NCBI RefSeq assembly: GCF_011777495.1
Contig: NZ_JAATJS010000004.1
Coordinates: forward strand, 62,001-126,000
Source of the DNA: Microvirga terricola
Lineage (GTDB): Bacteria; Pseudomonadota; Alphaproteobacteria; Rhizobiales; Beijerinckiaceae
Direction of reading: 5' to 3'
DNA: 64,000 nt
The notes below the pieces were generated by a model, which searched no databases, was not told the origin of the DNA, and saw only the letters and a program-made list of their open reading frames with translations. The stretch's first letter is position 1, and the number at the start of each line of letters is the position of its first letter. The position numbers and the translations under genes were made by a program. Of this stretch, positions 7,310 through 19,492 are shown one piece after another.

Positions 7310-8719
7310 TTAGCAGGAATAATACATCTGGAATTCGACGGGGTGAGGCGTCATTTCGAAGCGCATCACTTCGGTCATCTTCAGCTCGATGTAGCTGTCG
7401 ATGAAGTCGTCGTTGAACACGCCGCCGGCCTTCAGGAACGCGCGGTCCTTGTCGAGGCTGGCGAGCGCTTCGCGCAGCGAGCCGCAGACGGTCGGGATCT
7501 TCTTCAGCTCCTTCGGCGGCAGATCGTAGAGATCCTTGTCCATGGCCGGGCCGGGATCGATCTTGTTCAGGATGCCGTCGAGGCCGGCCATCATGATCGC
7601 CGCGAAGGCGAGATAGGGGTTTGCGGTCGGATCGGGGAAGCGAATCTCGACGCGCTTGGCCTTCGGCGACGTCGTCCACGGAATACGGCAGGAGGCGGAA
7701 CGGTTGCGGGCAGAGTAGGCCAGCAGCACCGGAGCCTCATAGCCCGGGACGAGACGCTTGTAGGAGTTCGTCGACGGGTTGGTAAAGGCGTTCAGCGCCT
7801 TGGCGTGCTTGATGATGCCGCCGATGTACCACAGGCATTCCTGGCTGAGGTCGGCATACTTGTTGCCAGCGAAGAGGGGCTTGCCACCTTTCCAGAGCGA
7901 CTGGTGCACGTGCATGCCCGAGCCGTTGTCGCCGAAAACCGGCTTCGGCATGAAGGTCGCGGTCTTGCCGTAGGACTGCGCGACGTTGTGGATGCAGTAC
8001 TTGTAGATCTGCATTTCGTCGGCGGTCTTCACCAGCGTGTTGAACTTGGTGCCGAGCTCGTGCTGCGCGGAAGCCACTTCGTGGTGATGCTTCTCGACCG
8101 TCACGCCCATCGCGGCCATGGCGGCGAGCATTTCGCTGCGCATGTCCTGAGCGGAATCGAGCGGGGGAACCGGGAAGTAGCCGCCCTTGACCGGGATGCG
8201 GTGGCCGAGGTTGCCGCCTTCATAATCGCGGTCGCCGTTGGTCGGCAGCTCGGAGGCGTCGAGCTTGAAGCCGGTGTTGTAGGGATCGGCCATGAACTTC
8301 ACGTCGTCGAACACGAAGAACTCGGCCTCGGGGCCGACATAGACCGTGTCGCCGATGCCCGTGGACTTCAGGTAGGCCTCGGCCTTCTTGGCGATGCCGC
8401 GCGGATCGCGGTTATAGGCTTCGCCGGTTGCTGGCTCGAGAATGTCACAGACGATGGACAGGGTCGAAGCCGAGAAGAACGGATCGATCTGCGCGCTCGC
8501 CGGATCGGGCATGAGGGTCATGTCGGATTCGTTGATCGCCTTCCAGCCGGCGATGGACGAGCCGTCGAACATGACACCGTCGGCGAACAGGTCTTCGTCA
8601 ACCATCGAGGAATCGAAGGTGACGTGCTGCCACTTGCCGCGCGGATCGGTGAAACGGAAATCGACATACTTGATGTCGTTGTCCTTGATCGCTTTCAGCA
8701 CATCCTTGGCGGTCTGCAT
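7310..8719 (-). CDS. glnA: Type I glutamine synthetase
   Basis: 469 residues, the exact size class of bacterial GSI. It joins ammonium and glutamate to glutamine using ATP in the cytosol. Visible motifs: N-terminal [26 protein letters not shown], the metal/glutamate-binding [10 protein letters not shown], the ATP-binding stretch with [55 protein letters not shown], and the adenylylation site region [12 protein letters not shown] with the target Tyr. It lies 71 bp downstream of glnB on the same strand, the standard alphaproteobacterial glnBA operon, so PII and adenylylation control are expected. Confidence 0.98.
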   Translation of the reverse strand: MQTAKDVLKAIKDNDIKYVDFRFTDPRGKWQHVTFDSSMVDEDLFADGVMFDGSSIAGWKAINESDMTLMPDPASAQIDPFFSASTLSIVCDILEPATGEAYNRDPRGIAKKAEAYLKSTGIGDTVYVGPEAEFFVFDDVKFMADPYNTGFKLDASELPTNGDRDYEGGNLGHRIPVKGGYFPVPPLDSAQDMRSEMLAAMAAMGVTVEKHHHEVASAQHELGTKFNTLVKTADEMQIYKYCIHNVAQSYGKTATFMPKPVFGDNGSGMHVHQSLWKGGKPLFAGNKYADLSQECLWYIGGIIKHAKALNAFTNPSTNSYKRLVPGYEAPVLLAYSARNRSASCRIPWTTSPKAKRVEIRFPDPTANPYLAFAAIMMAGLDGILNKIDPGPAMDKDLYDLPPKELKKIPTVCGSLREALASLDKDRAFLKAGGVFNDDFIDSYIELKMTEVMRFEMTPHPVEFQMYYSC

Positions 8720-8790
8720 GATCGTGTGGTCCTCTTTTGCCCTTTTGGAAATGTTCGCGGCGTTGAAGCCGTGACTTAGGAAAAGCGAGA

Positions 8791-9141
<351 letters not shown>

Positions 9142-9307
9142 TCAATTCGAGGTTTGCCGCTTTTAGCACCACCAAGGGGGTGCCTTCCATGGGATCATGT
9201 TTCCAAAGGCAGCAGTTTTGCCGCCTCAGGCGGCACATGATGATTAAAGTTTGTGCATTTGCAACTTTGCTGGTCGTCTGCTTTTCCGCTCAAGCTAAGT
9301 CTTCATC

Positions 9308-10795
9308 ATGAACCGCCCAGAACTCATTCTCACCCCGATAGAAATGAAGCAGGCCGACGCCGCGACCATAGCCGCCGGCACGCCGGGGATTGACCTCATG
9401 ACCCGCGCCGGGCGCGCCGTGGCTGACAAGGCGGCGGAGATGACGGCGCGGGGAGGCCGCATTGTCGTGGCGGCGGGGCCTGGGAACAATGGCGGAGACG
9501 GTTTCGTCGCTGCGCGGCTTCTGGAGCAGCAGGGCTATCGCGTGTCTCTCGGTCTGGTCGGACAGCGTGAGCGGTTGACGGGGGATTCCGCCTTGGCGGC
9601 TGAGGGCTGGCGCGGCGAAATCGTGGCTGCCGAGAATCTGCCTTTTCAGCAAGCAGACCTTATTATCGATGCGCTCTTCGGCACCGGCCTGACCCGCGGC
9701 CTGGAAGGGGCAGCGCGCATCGCCGTCGAGCGGATGAATATGTCCGGGCGACCGATCCTTTCCGTCGATCTGCCATCGGGCATCGACGGGGATACAGGCG
9801 AGCCCCTCGGTGTGGCCGTGAAGGCGGCGGCGACCATAACCTTTGCCGCGCGCAAGCCGTGCCACCTGCTCATGCCGGGGCGCACCTTCTGCGGCCCGGT
9901 GACGGTGGCCGATATTGGCATCACTCCGGAGACGCTGGCCGCCACCGGCGCGCGGATTTGGGCGAACAGCCCGCCCCTTTGGCTTCATGCTTTGCCACGA
10001 CCCGGGACTGCCTCCCACAAATATGACCGCGGCCACACGCTGGTGGCGTCGGGCGGCGCGACGCGGACGGGCGCGGCTCGCCTTGCAGCGCGAGCCGCAC
10101 TGCGGATCGGCTCTGGCCTTGTGACCGTGGCCTCGCCACCGGAGGCACTGGGCGTCAACGCGGCACATCTCACCGCCGTCATGCTGCGCGGCTGCGACGG
10201 GCCGGAAGGGCTCTACGCGATCCTGAAGGACATGCGCTTCAACTCCCTTGTCATGGGGCCGGCGCTGGGGGTGAATGCCAACACCCGCGCCATGGTCGCT
10301 GTCGCCGTGAACGCGCGACGCAGCCTTGTGCTCGATGCGGATGCGCTGACCTCGTTCGAGGGGATCGCGGAGGAACTGCGCCAGGTCCTCCGCCACGCGC
10401 CGACCGTTCTCACGCCGCATGGCGGCGAGTTCGGGCGTTTGTTTAGCGGTCACCCGGATATTCTTGATCCGCCTTCGAAAATCGAGCGCGCACGACGCGC
10501 GGCGCTCTATACCGGCGCTGTGGTGGTGCTGAAAGGGCCGGACACGGTTATCGCCGCACCGGACGGCCGGGCGGCGGTCAATGAGAACGGCACGCCTTAT
10601 CTGGCGACGGCCGGGTCGGGCGATACGCTTTGCGGCATCATCGGAGGGCTGATGGCGCAGGGCGTCGATGCCTTCGAGGCGGCGAGTGCGGGCGCATGGA
10701 TTCATGCGGAGGCGGGCGCGAGCTTTGGACCGGGCCTGATCGCTGAGGATCTGGCCGATCTCTTGCCGAATGTCTTGCGGGGCCTGCTCACGTAA
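9308..10795 (+). CDS. nnrD: Bifunctional NAD(P)HX epimerase / ADP-dependent NAD(P)HX dehydratase
   Basis: 495 residues joining two repair enzymes. The N-terminal YjeF_N epimerase (about residues 1-210) has the motif AAGPGNNGGDGFVAARLL and the catalytic region ADLIIDALFGTGL. The C-terminal ribokinase-like dehydratase (about 225-490) has TPHGGEFGRLF, VVLKGPDTVIAAPDG and ATAGSGDTLCGIIGGL, the last being the catalytic Asp/ATP-binding loop. Together they convert damaged hydrated NAD(P)H back to NAD(P)H. Its 3' end overlaps the convergent cupredoxin-like gene by 8 bp. Bacterial fusions are variously named nnrD, nnr or yjeF. Confidence 0.95.
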   Translation: MNRPELILTPIEMKQADAATIAAGTPGIDLMTRAGRAVADKAAEMTARGGRIVVAAGPGNNGGDGFVAARLLEQQGYRVSLGLVGQRERLTGDSALAAEGWRGEIVAAENLPFQQADLIIDALFGTGLTRGLEGAARIAVERMNMSGRPILSVDLPSGIDGDTGEPLGVAVKAAATITFAARKPCHLLMPGRTFCGPVTVADIGITPETLAATGARIWANSPPLWLHALPRPGTASHKYDRGHTLVASGGATRTGAARLAARAALRIGSGLVTVASPPEALGVNAAHLTAVMLRGCDGPEGLYAILKDMRFNSLVMGPALGVNANTRAMVAVAVNARRSLVLDADALTSFEGIAEELRQVLRHAPTVLTPHGGEFGRLFSGHPDILDPPSKIERARRAALYTGAVVVLKGPDTVIAAPDGRAAVNENGTPYLATAGSGDTLCGIIGGLMAQGVDAFEAASAGAWIHAEAGASFGPGLIAEDLADLLPNVLRGLLT

Positions 10796-12107
10796 CTTCG
10801 ATCCAGGTCCACAGGCCCGCATCGAACCGCTCCATCACTGTCGAGGCCAAAAGCCATTTGCCAGGATTGTCGGCGACGAAAGCAATGCGGATGGTTCGGT
10901 TTTCGGGCACCTGAACTGTGTCGAGAAAATAAGGATCCCATCCGTCATCGAAGGGATGGAGCAGGCGGAAGACGTGGCCGTGCAGGTGCATCGGTTGGAT
11001 AAACGCGCTCTGGTTCACCAGCGCCAGCACGACCGGCGAGCCGCGCTTCACTTTGAGGAGTGGCGCGCCCGAGGCATCGCCCGGAGCACCGTTCACGGTC
11101 CATCCCGTCGGCGCGTCCTTGATGACCACGTCCTGACGGGCCGCGCTCTGGAGCTTGATGGCATCCGGCAGGTTCTTGTTGGGCGGCAGCGGCGCGATGT
11201 CCGGCCGGGTCGGAAGCTTCTCTCGGGTGGTCAAGAACTCGGCCAGCGGAATGCCATCGCCAATGGCGGCGACGATGGCTCCCTTGGCACCGGCCTCCAT
11301 TGGCAGGTCCACCAACAGGTCGTAGCGGTTGCCCGGAGCGAAGGGCAGGGAGCCTCTCAGCGGCTCAAAGGTTTCCGTCGGCTGCCCGTCGATGGCTATG
11401 ACGGAGGGCTTCAGCTCATCGAAGCGCAGGCGCATGGCGCGAGCGTTGCAGGCATTGGCGAGGCGAAGCCGCAGGCGCGCGCCTTGCGGCGCCTCGATCC
11501 GCTGCGGCGGCGCCTTCCCGGTGACGCTCAGCCAGTTGCCGAGCCGCCCGGTCAACGGAGCCGGATCGAAGGGCGCGAGCGCCCCATCCTCAGTCAGGCT
11601 CCAGTCGTCAATGACGAGGGCGATGTCCCGATCTACCAGCGGCGGGTTCGGCTCTTTGACTATGAGGAGCCCGAAAAGACCCCGCTCCAGCGGTTCGGCG
11701 CTGCCGCCCAAAACGCAGGGGCGGATGAGGAATGTGCCCGGGTCAGGCGGCGCGAAGGTGTAGAAGAAGCTCTCTCCCGGTGCGACCGGCCTTTGTGTCA
11801 GACCTCCGACCCCGTCCATGGCATTCGGGCCTCGAACGCCATGAAAGTGCAGGGAAAGGAGCAGAGGGGTCTCATTCTTGAGCGACAGGCGTAAATCCGC
11901 CCCGTGTCTTACGCTGAAAACACGGCTCAGTTGGCCGTCGAAGGCCCAGACGTTTGCTTCCTTGGCTGCATTGGGGCGAAGGCGCATTGCGGTCGGCTTC
12001 GCTGTAACTGTCTGGATCGGCCCCGGGGAGACCTGCGCTCCCGTGCGTCCCGTCAACCCGATCAGGGTCGTGGCAAGACCGGCAGTAGCGGCGCGGCGGG
12101 TGATCAT
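10788..12107 (-). CDS. Multicopper-oxidase-fold protein lacking most copper ligands
   Basis: 439 residues from ATG at 12107, beginning MITRRAATAGLATTLIGLTG, a probable twin-arginine-like signal peptide; the frame is open to 12188. The three cupredoxin domains are recognisable: LHFHG at 86-90 (first HxH present) and MHLHGHVFRLL at about 373-383. The second HxH, usually WYHSH, is replaced by FLIRP near 126-130. The first His of HPxHLHG is Gln (QPMHLHGH). The final HCHxxxHxxxGM motif is replaced by AST-V-M-E-R-F-D-A-G-L at about 421-432, so both T1 Cys and T3 His are gone. Classic laccase activity is therefore unlikely. The family also contains copper-free members such as FtsP/SufI. It is probably periplasmic; function unknown. 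Confidence 0.85.
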   Translation of the reverse strand: MITRRAATAGLATTLIGLTGRTGAQVSPGPIQTVTAKPTAMRLRPNAAKEANVWAFDGQLSRVFSVRHGADLRLSLKNETPLLLSLHFHGVRGPNAMDGVGGLTQRPVAPGESFFYTFAPPDPGTFLIRPCVLGGSAEPLERGLFGLLIVKEPNPPLVDRDIALVIDDWSLTEDGALAPFDPAPLTGRLGNWLSVTGKAPPQRIEAPQGARLRLRLANACNARAMRLRFDELKPSVIAIDGQPTETFEPLRGSLPFAPGNRYDLLVDLPMEAGAKGAIVAAIGDGIPLAEFLTTREKLPTRPDIAPLPPNKNLPDAIKLQSAARQDVVIKDAPTGWTVNGAPGDASGAPLLKVKRGSPVVLALVNQSAFIQPMHLHGHVFRLLHPFDDGWDPYFLDTVQVPENRTIRIAFVADNPGKWLLASTVMERFDAGLWTWIEVT

Positions 12108-12367
12108 GGAGAGGTGTGTTTCAGGGTGGGGGACGTGGCTCGGCAATGAACATATGCCGCGCGTCGGCTTCGACCATGTCTCCGTCATGAAAACGGCCCC
12201 CGCGATCTTCTTCTGGTATGTGGATGGTCGTTTACTGGCGCGGCCGACCTGCCGGATCGGGACGGATCCTTAAGGTTGCCCCTGCGAACTTTTTTGATGC
12301 GCGGGTCGTGGACCGTGCTATAGAGCCCCGTCCGGACGAGGGGCGCGTTCACCGCGCCGCCTCGCGC

Positions 12368-12452
12368 GCGGGCGTGGCGGAATTGGTAGACGCACTGGAT
12401 TTAGGTTCCAGCGGCGAAAGTCGTGGGGGTTCAAGTCCCTCCGCCCGCACCA
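12368..12452 (+). tRNA. tRNA-Leu (anticodon TAG)
   Basis: An 85-nt class II tRNA with encoded CCA. The acceptor arms GCGGGCG / CGCCCGC pair fully. The anticodon arm is CTGGA-TTTAGGT-TCCAG, giving TAG. A long variable arm is present, followed by the T arm with GGTTCAAGTCC. It lies between the divergent cupredoxin gene and tig. Confidence 0.97.
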
Positions 12453-12569
12453 ATCCCGCTGGGGTTGGGTTTCCGGAAGGCTCCAATCGGCCCAGGTGAC
12501 GGCTGATCGGCCGCATCGGCCGGGGCCTGGGACGACAATTTTTATCGAGTGAACGAAGGCGAATAAACC

Positions 12570-13979
12570 ATGCAGGTGACGGAAACACTGTCCCAAGGCT
12601 TGAAGCGGGAATTCAAGGTCGTGCTCCCGGCGACGGAGCTGGAGCAGCGCCTGAACGACGAACTGACGAACCTCAAGGGCCGTGTGAACATCGCCGGTTT
12701 CCGTCCGGGTAAGGTGCCGGTGGCGCATCTCCGTCGGGTCTATGGCCGTTCCGTGATGGCCGACGTCGTCCAGAACGCCGTCAACGAGGCGAACCGCAAG
12801 ATCGTCGAGGACAACAGCCTGAAGCTCGCCTACGAGCCGCAAGTCCAGTTCCCGGAGAACAAGGACGAGATCGAGAAGGTTATGGACGCGAAGGCGGACC
12901 TCGCCTTCACGGTCGCTCTCGAAGTCCTGCCGGTGTTCGATCTGGTCGACCTGTCGGGCGTGTCCGTCAAGAAGCCGGTCGCCGAAGTGACCGACGCCGA
13001 GATCACCGAATCGCTTGAGCGTATGGCCAAGCAGAACCGCTCGTTCGAGCCCAAGAAGGGCAAGTCGGCCGAAGGCGACCGCGTCGCGGTCGATTTCGTC
13101 GGCCGCATCGACGGCAAGGAATTCGACGGCGGCAAGGGTACGGACGTCCGCGTGGAGCTGGGCTCCAACACGTTCATCCCCGGCTTCGAGGATCAGCTCG
13201 TCGGCCTCAAGGCAGGCGATACCAAGCTCGTGAAGGTCGCCTTCCCGACGAACTATCTGGCCCCGAATCTGGCCGGCAAGGACGCCGAGTTCGATGTGAC
13301 CGTCAAGGAAGTCGAGGCTCCGGGCGAGCTGAAGATCGACGACGAGATGGCCAAGGGCTTCGGCATGGAGTCCCTCGACAAGCTGAAGGAAGCCATCAGC
13401 TCGGCCATTCAGCGCGACTTCGACGCCCAGTCCCGTCGCAAGCTGAAGAAGGACCTGCTCGATTCGCTCGATTCCAAGTACAGCTTCGAGCTTCCCCCGA
13501 GCCTCGTGGAGCAGGAATTCGCCGCCGTTTGGTCTCAGGTCGAGGCCGACATGAAGTCCAGCAACCGCACTTTCGCGGATGAGGAGACGACGGAAGAGGA
13601 AGCTCGCGCCGAATACCGCAAGATTGCGGAACGTCGCGTGCGCCTCGGCTTGGTCCTTGCGCAGATCGGCGAGAAGTCCGATATCAAGATCTCCGACGAT
13701 GAGGTGACTCAGGCCCTCATTGAGCGGGTCCGTCAGTATCCCGGCCAGGAAAAACAGGTTTGGGACTTCTACCGGAAGAACCCGCAGGCCCTGGCTGAAA
13801 TCCGGGCGCCTCTGTTCGAGGAAAAGGTCGTCGACCAGATCCTGTCTCAGGTGAAGGTGGTCGACGAGACTGTCTCGAAGGAGGCGCTTTTCGGGGACGA
13901 CGATGGCGAGGAAGGTTCCGAGCCGAAGGCGAAGTCCTCGAAGGCCAAGGGCACGAAGAAAGCCAGCAAGAGCGAGTAA
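12570..13979 (+). CDS. tig: Trigger factor
   Basis: 469 residues. The N-terminal ribosome-binding domain contains [20 protein letters not shown], matching the GFRxGKxP signature that contacts uL23. The middle PPIase domain (about 150-250) carries [20 protein letters not shown]. The C-terminal helical arms form the chaperone cradle. The end is a Lys/Ser/Ala-rich tail. It folds nascent chains at the ribosome exit tunnel. It leads the conserved tig-clpP-clpX-lon cluster. GAAGG lies upstream of the start ATG. Confidence 0.98.
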   Translation: MQVTETLSQGLKREFKVVLPATELEQRLNDELTNLKGRVNIAGFRPGKVPVAHLRRVYGRSVMADVVQNAVNEANRKIVEDNSLKLAYEPQVQFPENKDEIEKVMDAKADLAFTVALEVLPVFDLVDLSGVSVKKPVAEVTDAEITESLERMAKQNRSFEPKKGKSAEGDRVAVDFVGRIDGKEFDGGKGTDVRVELGSNTFIPGFEDQLVGLKAGDTKLVKVAFPTNYLAPNLAGKDAEFDVTVKEVEAPGELKIDDEMAKGFGMESLDKLKEAISSAIQRDFDAQSRRKLKKDLLDSLDSKYSFELPPSLVEQEFAAVWSQVEADMKSSNRTFADEETTEEEARAEYRKIAERRVRLGLVLAQIGEKSDIKISDDEVTQALIERVRQYPGQEKQVWDFYRKNPQALAEIRAPLFEEKVVDQILSQVKVVDETVSKEALFGDDDGEEGSEPKAKSSKAKGTKKASKSE

Positions 13980-14014
13980 CGTCTTCTTAAACGTCTCGCT
14001 GTTGCATCATTCTG

Positions 14015-14038
14015 ACGGCCGCGCGCCCGCGCGGCCGT
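14015..14038. other. Perfect GC-rich hairpin between tig and clpP
   Basis: Ten-bp perfect stem ACGGCCGCGC (14015-14024) / GCGCGGCCGT (14029-14038) with a four-base loop. No T tract follows, so it may be a 3'-end stabiliser or attenuator for the tig message, not a classical terminator. clpP starts 20 bp later. Confidence 0.55.
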
Positions 14039-14057
14039 ATCTTGGAGCAGTGAGACG

Positions 14058-14690
14058 ATGAGAGATCCGGTCGCCCTCTATAACAACACGCTCGTCCCGA
14101 TGGTGGTCGAGCAGTCGAACCGCGGCGAGCGCGCCTTCGATATCTATTCGCGCCTCCTGCGCGAGCGGATTATTTTCCTCACAGGCCCCGTCGAAGATTA
14201 CTCGGCCTCGCTAATCGTGGCGCAGTTGCTGTTCCTCGAGGCTGAGAACCCCAAGAAGGAAATTTCCTTCTACATCAACTCGCCCGGCGGCGTCGTGACC
14301 TCGGGCATGTCGATCTACGACACCATGCAGTTCATCCGCTGCCCGGTCTCGACGCTCTGCGTCGGGCAAGCGGCCTCGATGGGCTCGCTTCTCCTGGCGG
14401 CCGGTGCGGCCGGCCAGCGTTTCGCCCTCCCGAACGCGCGAATCATGGTCCACCAGCCCTCCGGCGGCTACCAGGGGCAGGTGACCGACATCATGATCCA
14501 CGCCCGCGAGAGCGAGGCCCTGAAGCGTCGCCTCAATGAGATCTACGTGAACCACACCGGCCGGGATCTGGCTGCTGTCGAGCAAGCCCTTGAGCGCGAC
14601 AACTTCATGACTGCCGATGCGGCCAAGGAATTCGGCATCATCGACCAGGTCATCATGAAGCGGCCTGAGCCGGCGGCAACCCCGGCTTAA
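14058..14690 (+). CDS. clpP: ATP-dependent Clp protease proteolytic subunit
   Basis: 210 residues with the complete catalytic triad. Ser107 lies in [11 protein letters not shown], His132 in [11 protein letters not shown] and Asp181 in [19 protein letters not shown]. The protein starts [19 protein letters not shown] and has the [17 protein letters not shown] strand. ClpP tetradecamers degrade unfolded or tagged substrates handed over by ClpX or ClpA. ClpX is the next gene, 228 bp downstream, consistent with separate promoters within one functional cluster. Confidence 0.98.
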   Translation: MRDPVALYNNTLVPMVVEQSNRGERAFDIYSRLLRERIIFLTGPVEDYSASLIVAQLLFLEAENPKKEISFYINSPGGVVTSGMSIYDTMQFIRCPVSTLCVGQAASMGSLLLAAGAAGQRFALPNARIMVHQPSGGYQGQVTDIMIHARESEALKRRLNEIYVNHTGRDLAAVEQALERDNFMTADAAKEFGIIDQVIMKRPEPAATPA

Positions 14691-14700
14691 CCCTTAAAAT

Positions 14701-14733
14701 CTGGGGACAAATTCTGCCCCGGTGCGTCTTTTT
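14701..14733 (+). terminator. Probable weak terminator after clpP
   Basis: The imperfect stem CTGGGGACA (14701-14709) / TGCCCCGG (14715-14722) lies 10 bp after the clpP stop. It is followed after a short gap by five T (14729-14733). A second inverted repeat, GCGTCGG (14826-14832) / CCGACGC (14848-14854), lies closer to clpX and may be regulatory. Confidence 0.4.
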
Positions 14734-14918
14734 AGCCTGCAGTCCTGTTCCTATTGATCGCGCGGCTTTCGCGTGTTTGCATGGGAATCGAGGAGGCGGG
14801 ACGATTGGGCGGCTTAAAATTTTTGGCGTCGGAACCTTTCATTAGTCCCGACGCACATAAACTTAAGGGGTGCAGGGTCGGCGTTGAGTTGTCCCGGCAC
14901 TGATTTGGAGATGTGAGA

Positions 14919-16184
<1,266 letters not shown>

Positions 16185-16223
16185 GGGTTGGTGATGTTGT
16201 AACAAAGTGTCGCGGATCGAATT

Positions 16224-16252
16224 CTTGAAACCTTCGACCCGCGACGCCACAT
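16224..16252 (+). promoter_or_regulatory. Candidate heat-shock (sigma-32-like) promoter upstream of lon
   Basis: CTTGAAA at 16224-16230 and CCACAT at 16247-16252 resemble the -35 and -10 boxes of RpoH promoters, with a spacing at the long end. The -35 box lies in the loop of an imperfect inverted repeat (16209-16221 / 16233-16245) that could instead be part of a clpX 3' structure. lon is a known RpoH target in many proteobacteria. The assignment is tentative. Confidence 0.3.
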
Positions 16253-16402
16253 CATTTCTCGCGTGACCGCTGCCCGCTCAGGTTCGAGGGGCGGCGCCAC
16301 GTACCGGACGCAGCCCAAAACAATCGCTTGAGCGTCCGGTTATTCGTCCGCGATCCCGCTCATCAGAGGGGTTTTTCGGACGCAGTCGAAAGGATGCGTC
16401 TC

Positions 16403-18829
16403 ATGACACAATCGAAGCCACGTCAGCCTGTCGTTCCAGGCTCGACCGGAACCTATGCGGTTCTGCCTCTTCGCGACATCGTCGTCTTTCCGCACATGAT
16501 CGTGCCGCTCTTCGTCGGCCGCGAAAAGTCGATCCGCGCGCTCGAGGAAGTGGTCAAGGGGGACCGTCACATCCTGTTGGCGACGCAGATCGACGCCACG
16601 GACGACGACCCCAGCACCGACGCCATCTACAAGGTGGGCACCCTGGCGAGCGTGCTTCAGCTCCTGAAGCTGCCCGACGGCACCGTGAAGGTGCTGGTGG
16701 AGGGCGCGAGCCGCGCCGAGGTCAAGGATTACACCCGGACTGACGAATATTACGAGGCGGAAGCCGTCGCTCTGCCCGACGCGCTAGGCGACCAGATCGA
16801 GGCGGAAGCGCTCGCACGCTCCGTCGTGTCCGAGTTCGAGAATTATGTGAAGTTGAACAAGAAGGTTTCGCCGGAGGTCGTCTCCGCCGTGACCCAGATC
16901 GACGATCCGGCGAAACTCGCCGACACGATCGCTTCGCATCTCGCCATCAAGATCGCCGACAAGCAGGCGATCCTCGAAATCCCGACCGTCGCCCAGCGGC
17001 TCGAGAAGGTGCTCGGCCTCATGGAGAGTGAAATCTCCGTGCTTCAGGTCGAGAAACGGATTCGCACCCGCGTGAAGCGTCAGATGGAGAAGACGCAGCG
17101 CGAGTACTACCTCAACGAGCAGATGAAGGCGATCCAGAAGGAGCTCGGCGACGATGAAGGTCGCGACGAGCTGGCCGAACTGGAAGACAAGATCGAAAAG
17201 ACCAAGTTCACGAAGGAGGCCCGCGAGAAGGCGCTGGGCGAGCTGAAGAAGCTCCGCCAGATGTCGCCCATGTCCGCGGAAGCGACCGTCGTGCGCAATT
17301 ATCTCGACTGGTTGCTCGGCATTCCGTGGGCTCGCCGCTCGAAGATGAAGAAGGATCTGAAGGCTGCTCAGGATCTGCTCGATGCGGATCACTACGGCCT
17401 GGAGAAGGTCAAGGAACGCATCGTCGAGTATCTCGCCGTGCAGCAGCGCGCCAACAAGCTCACGGGTCCGATCCTGTGCCTCGTCGGCCCTCCGGGCGTC
17501 GGCAAGACCTCGCTCGGCAAGTCCATCGCGAAGGCCACGGGGCGTGAGTTCGTGCGCATGTCGCTCGGCGGCGTGCGCGACGAGTCCGAGATCCGCGGTC
17601 ACCGCCGCACCTACATCGGCTCGATGCCCGGCAAGATCATCCAGTCGATGCGTAAGGCAAAGACGTCCAACCCGCTCATCCTGCTCGACGAGATCGACAA
17701 GATGGGCATGGACTTCCGCGGCGATCCGTCGGCGGCGTTGCTCGAGGTTTTGGACCCTGAGCAGAACAACACGTTCAACGACCATTACCTTGAAGTCGAT
17801 TACGACCTCTCGAACGTGATGTTCGTGACGACCGCCAACACGATGAACATCCCGGCGCCGCTTCTCGACCGCATGGAGGTGATCCGCATCGCGGGTTACA
17901 CCGAGGAAGAGAAGGCCGAGATCGCCCGCACGCACCTGATTCCCTCGGCCATGAAGAAGCATGGTCTGGCGGAGAAGGAGTGGGCCATCGACGACGAGGC
18001 ACTGCTCATGCTCATCCGTCGCTACACCAGCGAAGCAGGCGTGCGTAACCTCGAGCGCGAACTGGCAAACCTCATCCGCAAGGCCGTGAAGCAGATCCTC
18101 ATCTCCAAAGTCGCGAAGGTCGAGGTTACGACCGCGAACCTGCCCGACTTCCTTGGGCCTCCGCGCTATCGCTACGGCGAGGTAGAAACCGAGGACATGG
18201 TCGGCGCGGTCACCGGTCTGGCCTGGACGGAAGTCGGCGGCGTGTTCCTTACCATCGAAGGCATCATGATGCCGGGCAAGGGCAAGATGACCGTCACCGG
18301 CAACCTGCGTGACGTCATGAAGGAATCGATCTCGGCGGCGGCGTCTTATGTCCGCTCTCGTGCTGTCGATTTCGGCGTCGAGCCGCCCATGTTCGACCGC
18401 AAGGACATCCACGTGCACGTGCCCGAAGGCGCGACACCGAAGGATGGTCCCTCGGCCGGTATCGCGATGGCGACCGCTATCGTCTCTGTCATCACCGGCA
18501 TCCCGGTTCGCCGCGACGTCGCCATGACGGGCGAGGTGACGCTGCGGGGCAGGGTGCTTCCCATCGGCGGATTGAAGGAAAAGCTTCTGGCCGCGCTCCG
18601 GGGTGGAATCAAGAAGGTTCTGATTCCGGAAGAGAACGTGAAGGACCTGGCTGATCTTCCGACCAGCGTGAAGAACGGCCTGGAGATCGTTCCCGTCTCC
18701 ATGATGGATCAGGTGCTGCAGCACGCCCTGGTGCGGATGCCCGAACCCATCGAGTGGGACGAGGCCGCGATGCCCACTCCGAAGGGGGCGCCGCCTGAGG
18801 ACGATTCGGTCGGCGTGATCGCGCACTAA
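16403..18829 (+). CDS. lon: Endopeptidase La (Lon protease)
   Basis: 808 residues from ATG at 16403. An upstream TTG at 16328 keeps the frame open but adds a non-family N-terminus, and AAAGG precedes the ATG. The N-domain starts with [23 protein letters not shown]. The AAA+ domain has Walker [14 protein letters not shown] near residue 362 and Walker [10 protein letters not shown]. The C-terminal protease domain has catalytic Ser near residue 684 in PKDGPSAG and Lys near 727 in GLKEKLLAA. It degrades misfolded and regulatory proteins in the cytosol. It is followed by a strong terminator and hupB, the classic lon-hupB order. Confidence 0.98.
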   Translation: MTQSKPRQPVVPGSTGTYAVLPLRDIVVFPHMIVPLFVGREKSIRALEEVVKGDRHILLATQIDATDDDPSTDAIYKVGTLASVLQLLKLPDGTVKVLVEGASRAEVKDYTRTDEYYEAEAVALPDALGDQIEAEALARSVVSEFENYVKLNKKVSPEVVSAVTQIDDPAKLADTIASHLAIKIADKQAILEIPTVAQRLEKVLGLMESEISVLQVEKRIRTRVKRQMEKTQREYYLNEQMKAIQKELGDDEGRDELAELEDKIEKTKFTKEAREKALGELKKLRQMSPMSAEATVVRNYLDWLLGIPWARRSKMKKDLKAAQDLLDADHYGLEKVKERIVEYLAVQQRANKLTGPILCLVGPPGVGKTSLGKSIAKATGREFVRMSLGGVRDESEIRGHRRTYIGSMPGKIIQSMRKAKTSNPLILLDEIDKMGMDFRGDPSAALLEVLDPEQNNTFNDHYLEVDYDLSNVMFVTTANTMNIPAPLLDRMEVIRIAGYTEEEKAEIARTHLIPSAMKKHGLAEKEWAIDDEALLMLIRRYTSEAGVRNLERELANLIRKAVKQILISKVAKVEVTTANLPDFLGPPRYRYGEVETEDMVGAVTGLAWTEVGGVFLTIEGIMMPGKGKMTVTGNLRDVMKESISAAASYVRSRAVDFGVEPPMFDRKDIHVHVPEGATPKDGPSAGIAMATAIVSVITGIPVRRDVAMTGEVTLRGRVLPIGGLKEKLLAALRGGIKKVLIPEENVKDLADLPTSVKNGLEIVPVSMMDQVLQHALVRMPEPIEWDEAAMPTPKGAPPEDDSVGVIAH

Positions 18830-18851
18830 ACCTGACGCAACGTCACTTACG

Positions 18852-18890
18852 AAAATGCCCCCGGATGGTGAATCCGGGGGCATTTTTTTT
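18852..18890 (+). terminator. Rho-independent terminator of lon
   Basis: Perfect 12-bp stem ATGCCCCCGGAT (18855-18866) / ATCCGGGGGCAT (18872-18883) with a five-base loop and a run of eight T. It begins 23 bp after the lon stop. Confidence 0.95.
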
Positions 18891-19026
18891 GATGTGGAAT
18901 GTCAGAAAATGGCTCATTTCAGCCGTTTCGGGGGTTGCGTACCGACAAGCTTTGCGCCACACGGATGGTCCCTGAAACGGCGGCGCGAGACCTTTGACGC
19001 TGCCGTGATCACTGGAGGTATTGAAG

Positions 19027-19305
19027 ATGAATAAAGGCGAGCTCGTTGCGGCCGTCGCCGATAAGGTGGGTCTGACCCGTGGCCAGGCTGGTGAGGCGAT
19101 CGACGCCGCCATCGATGCCATCACGGGCGCTCTGAAGAAGGGCGACGAAGTCAAGATCGTTGGCTTCGGCACGTTCGTGGTGACCAACCGCGCCGCCGGC
19201 GAAGCGCGTAACCCGCGCACCGGTGAGAAGGTGAAGGTCCCGGCCTCGAAGACCCCGAAGTTCCGCGCTGGCGCGGGCCTGAAGGAAGCCGTGAACGGCA
19301 AGTAA
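19027..19305 (+). CDS. hupB: DNA-binding protein HU
   Basis: 92 residues, the full HU length. It starts MNKGELVAAVADKVGLT, has VGFGTFVVTNRAAGEARNPR, the flexible DNA-binding arm with RNPRTGEKVKVPASK, and ends with TPKFRAGAGLKEAVN. It bends and compacts chromosomal DNA as a dimer. GGAGGT (19014-19019) lies seven bases before the ATG at 19027, so the TTG at 19021 is rejected. A separate transcript from lon is expected because of the strong terminator between them. Confidence 0.97.
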   Translation: MNKGELVAAVADKVGLTRGQAGEAIDAAIDAITGALKKGDEVKIVGFGTFVVTNRAAGEARNPRTGEKVKVPASKTPKFRAGAGLKEAVNGK

Positions 19306-19440
19306 TCGCTTTTTCAGCGATCCTTGCGTCTTTTGCGTGATGGATAGAGCGGAAACCTGTTTTCCGCTTTTATCATGCAGGGATGGGAGACCGGAGCGGA
19401 TCGAGGGGACGTTGGTTCTTGCCGATTTTGCTCCAAAGAG

Positions 19441-19476
19441 GGCCGACCGCGCTTGCGTTGTCGGCCTTCTCTTTTT
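19441..19476 (+). terminator. Probable terminator downstream of hupB
   Basis: Stem GGCCGAC (19441-19447) / GTCGGCC (19460-19466) with a 12-base loop and the T-rich tail TTCTCTTTTT. A second smaller hairpin, AGCGGAAA / TTTCCGCT (19348-19368), followed by four T, lies closer to the gene. Either could end the hupB message before tRNA-Val. Confidence 0.6.
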
Positions 19477-19492
19477 ATGTGAGGGCAGGTCA

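Noticed and set aside
14913..14918. GTG start two codons upstream of the clpX ATG
   Set aside because: GGAG at 14907-14910 is too close to the GTG but ideally spaced for the ATG at 14919, which also gives the family N-terminus.
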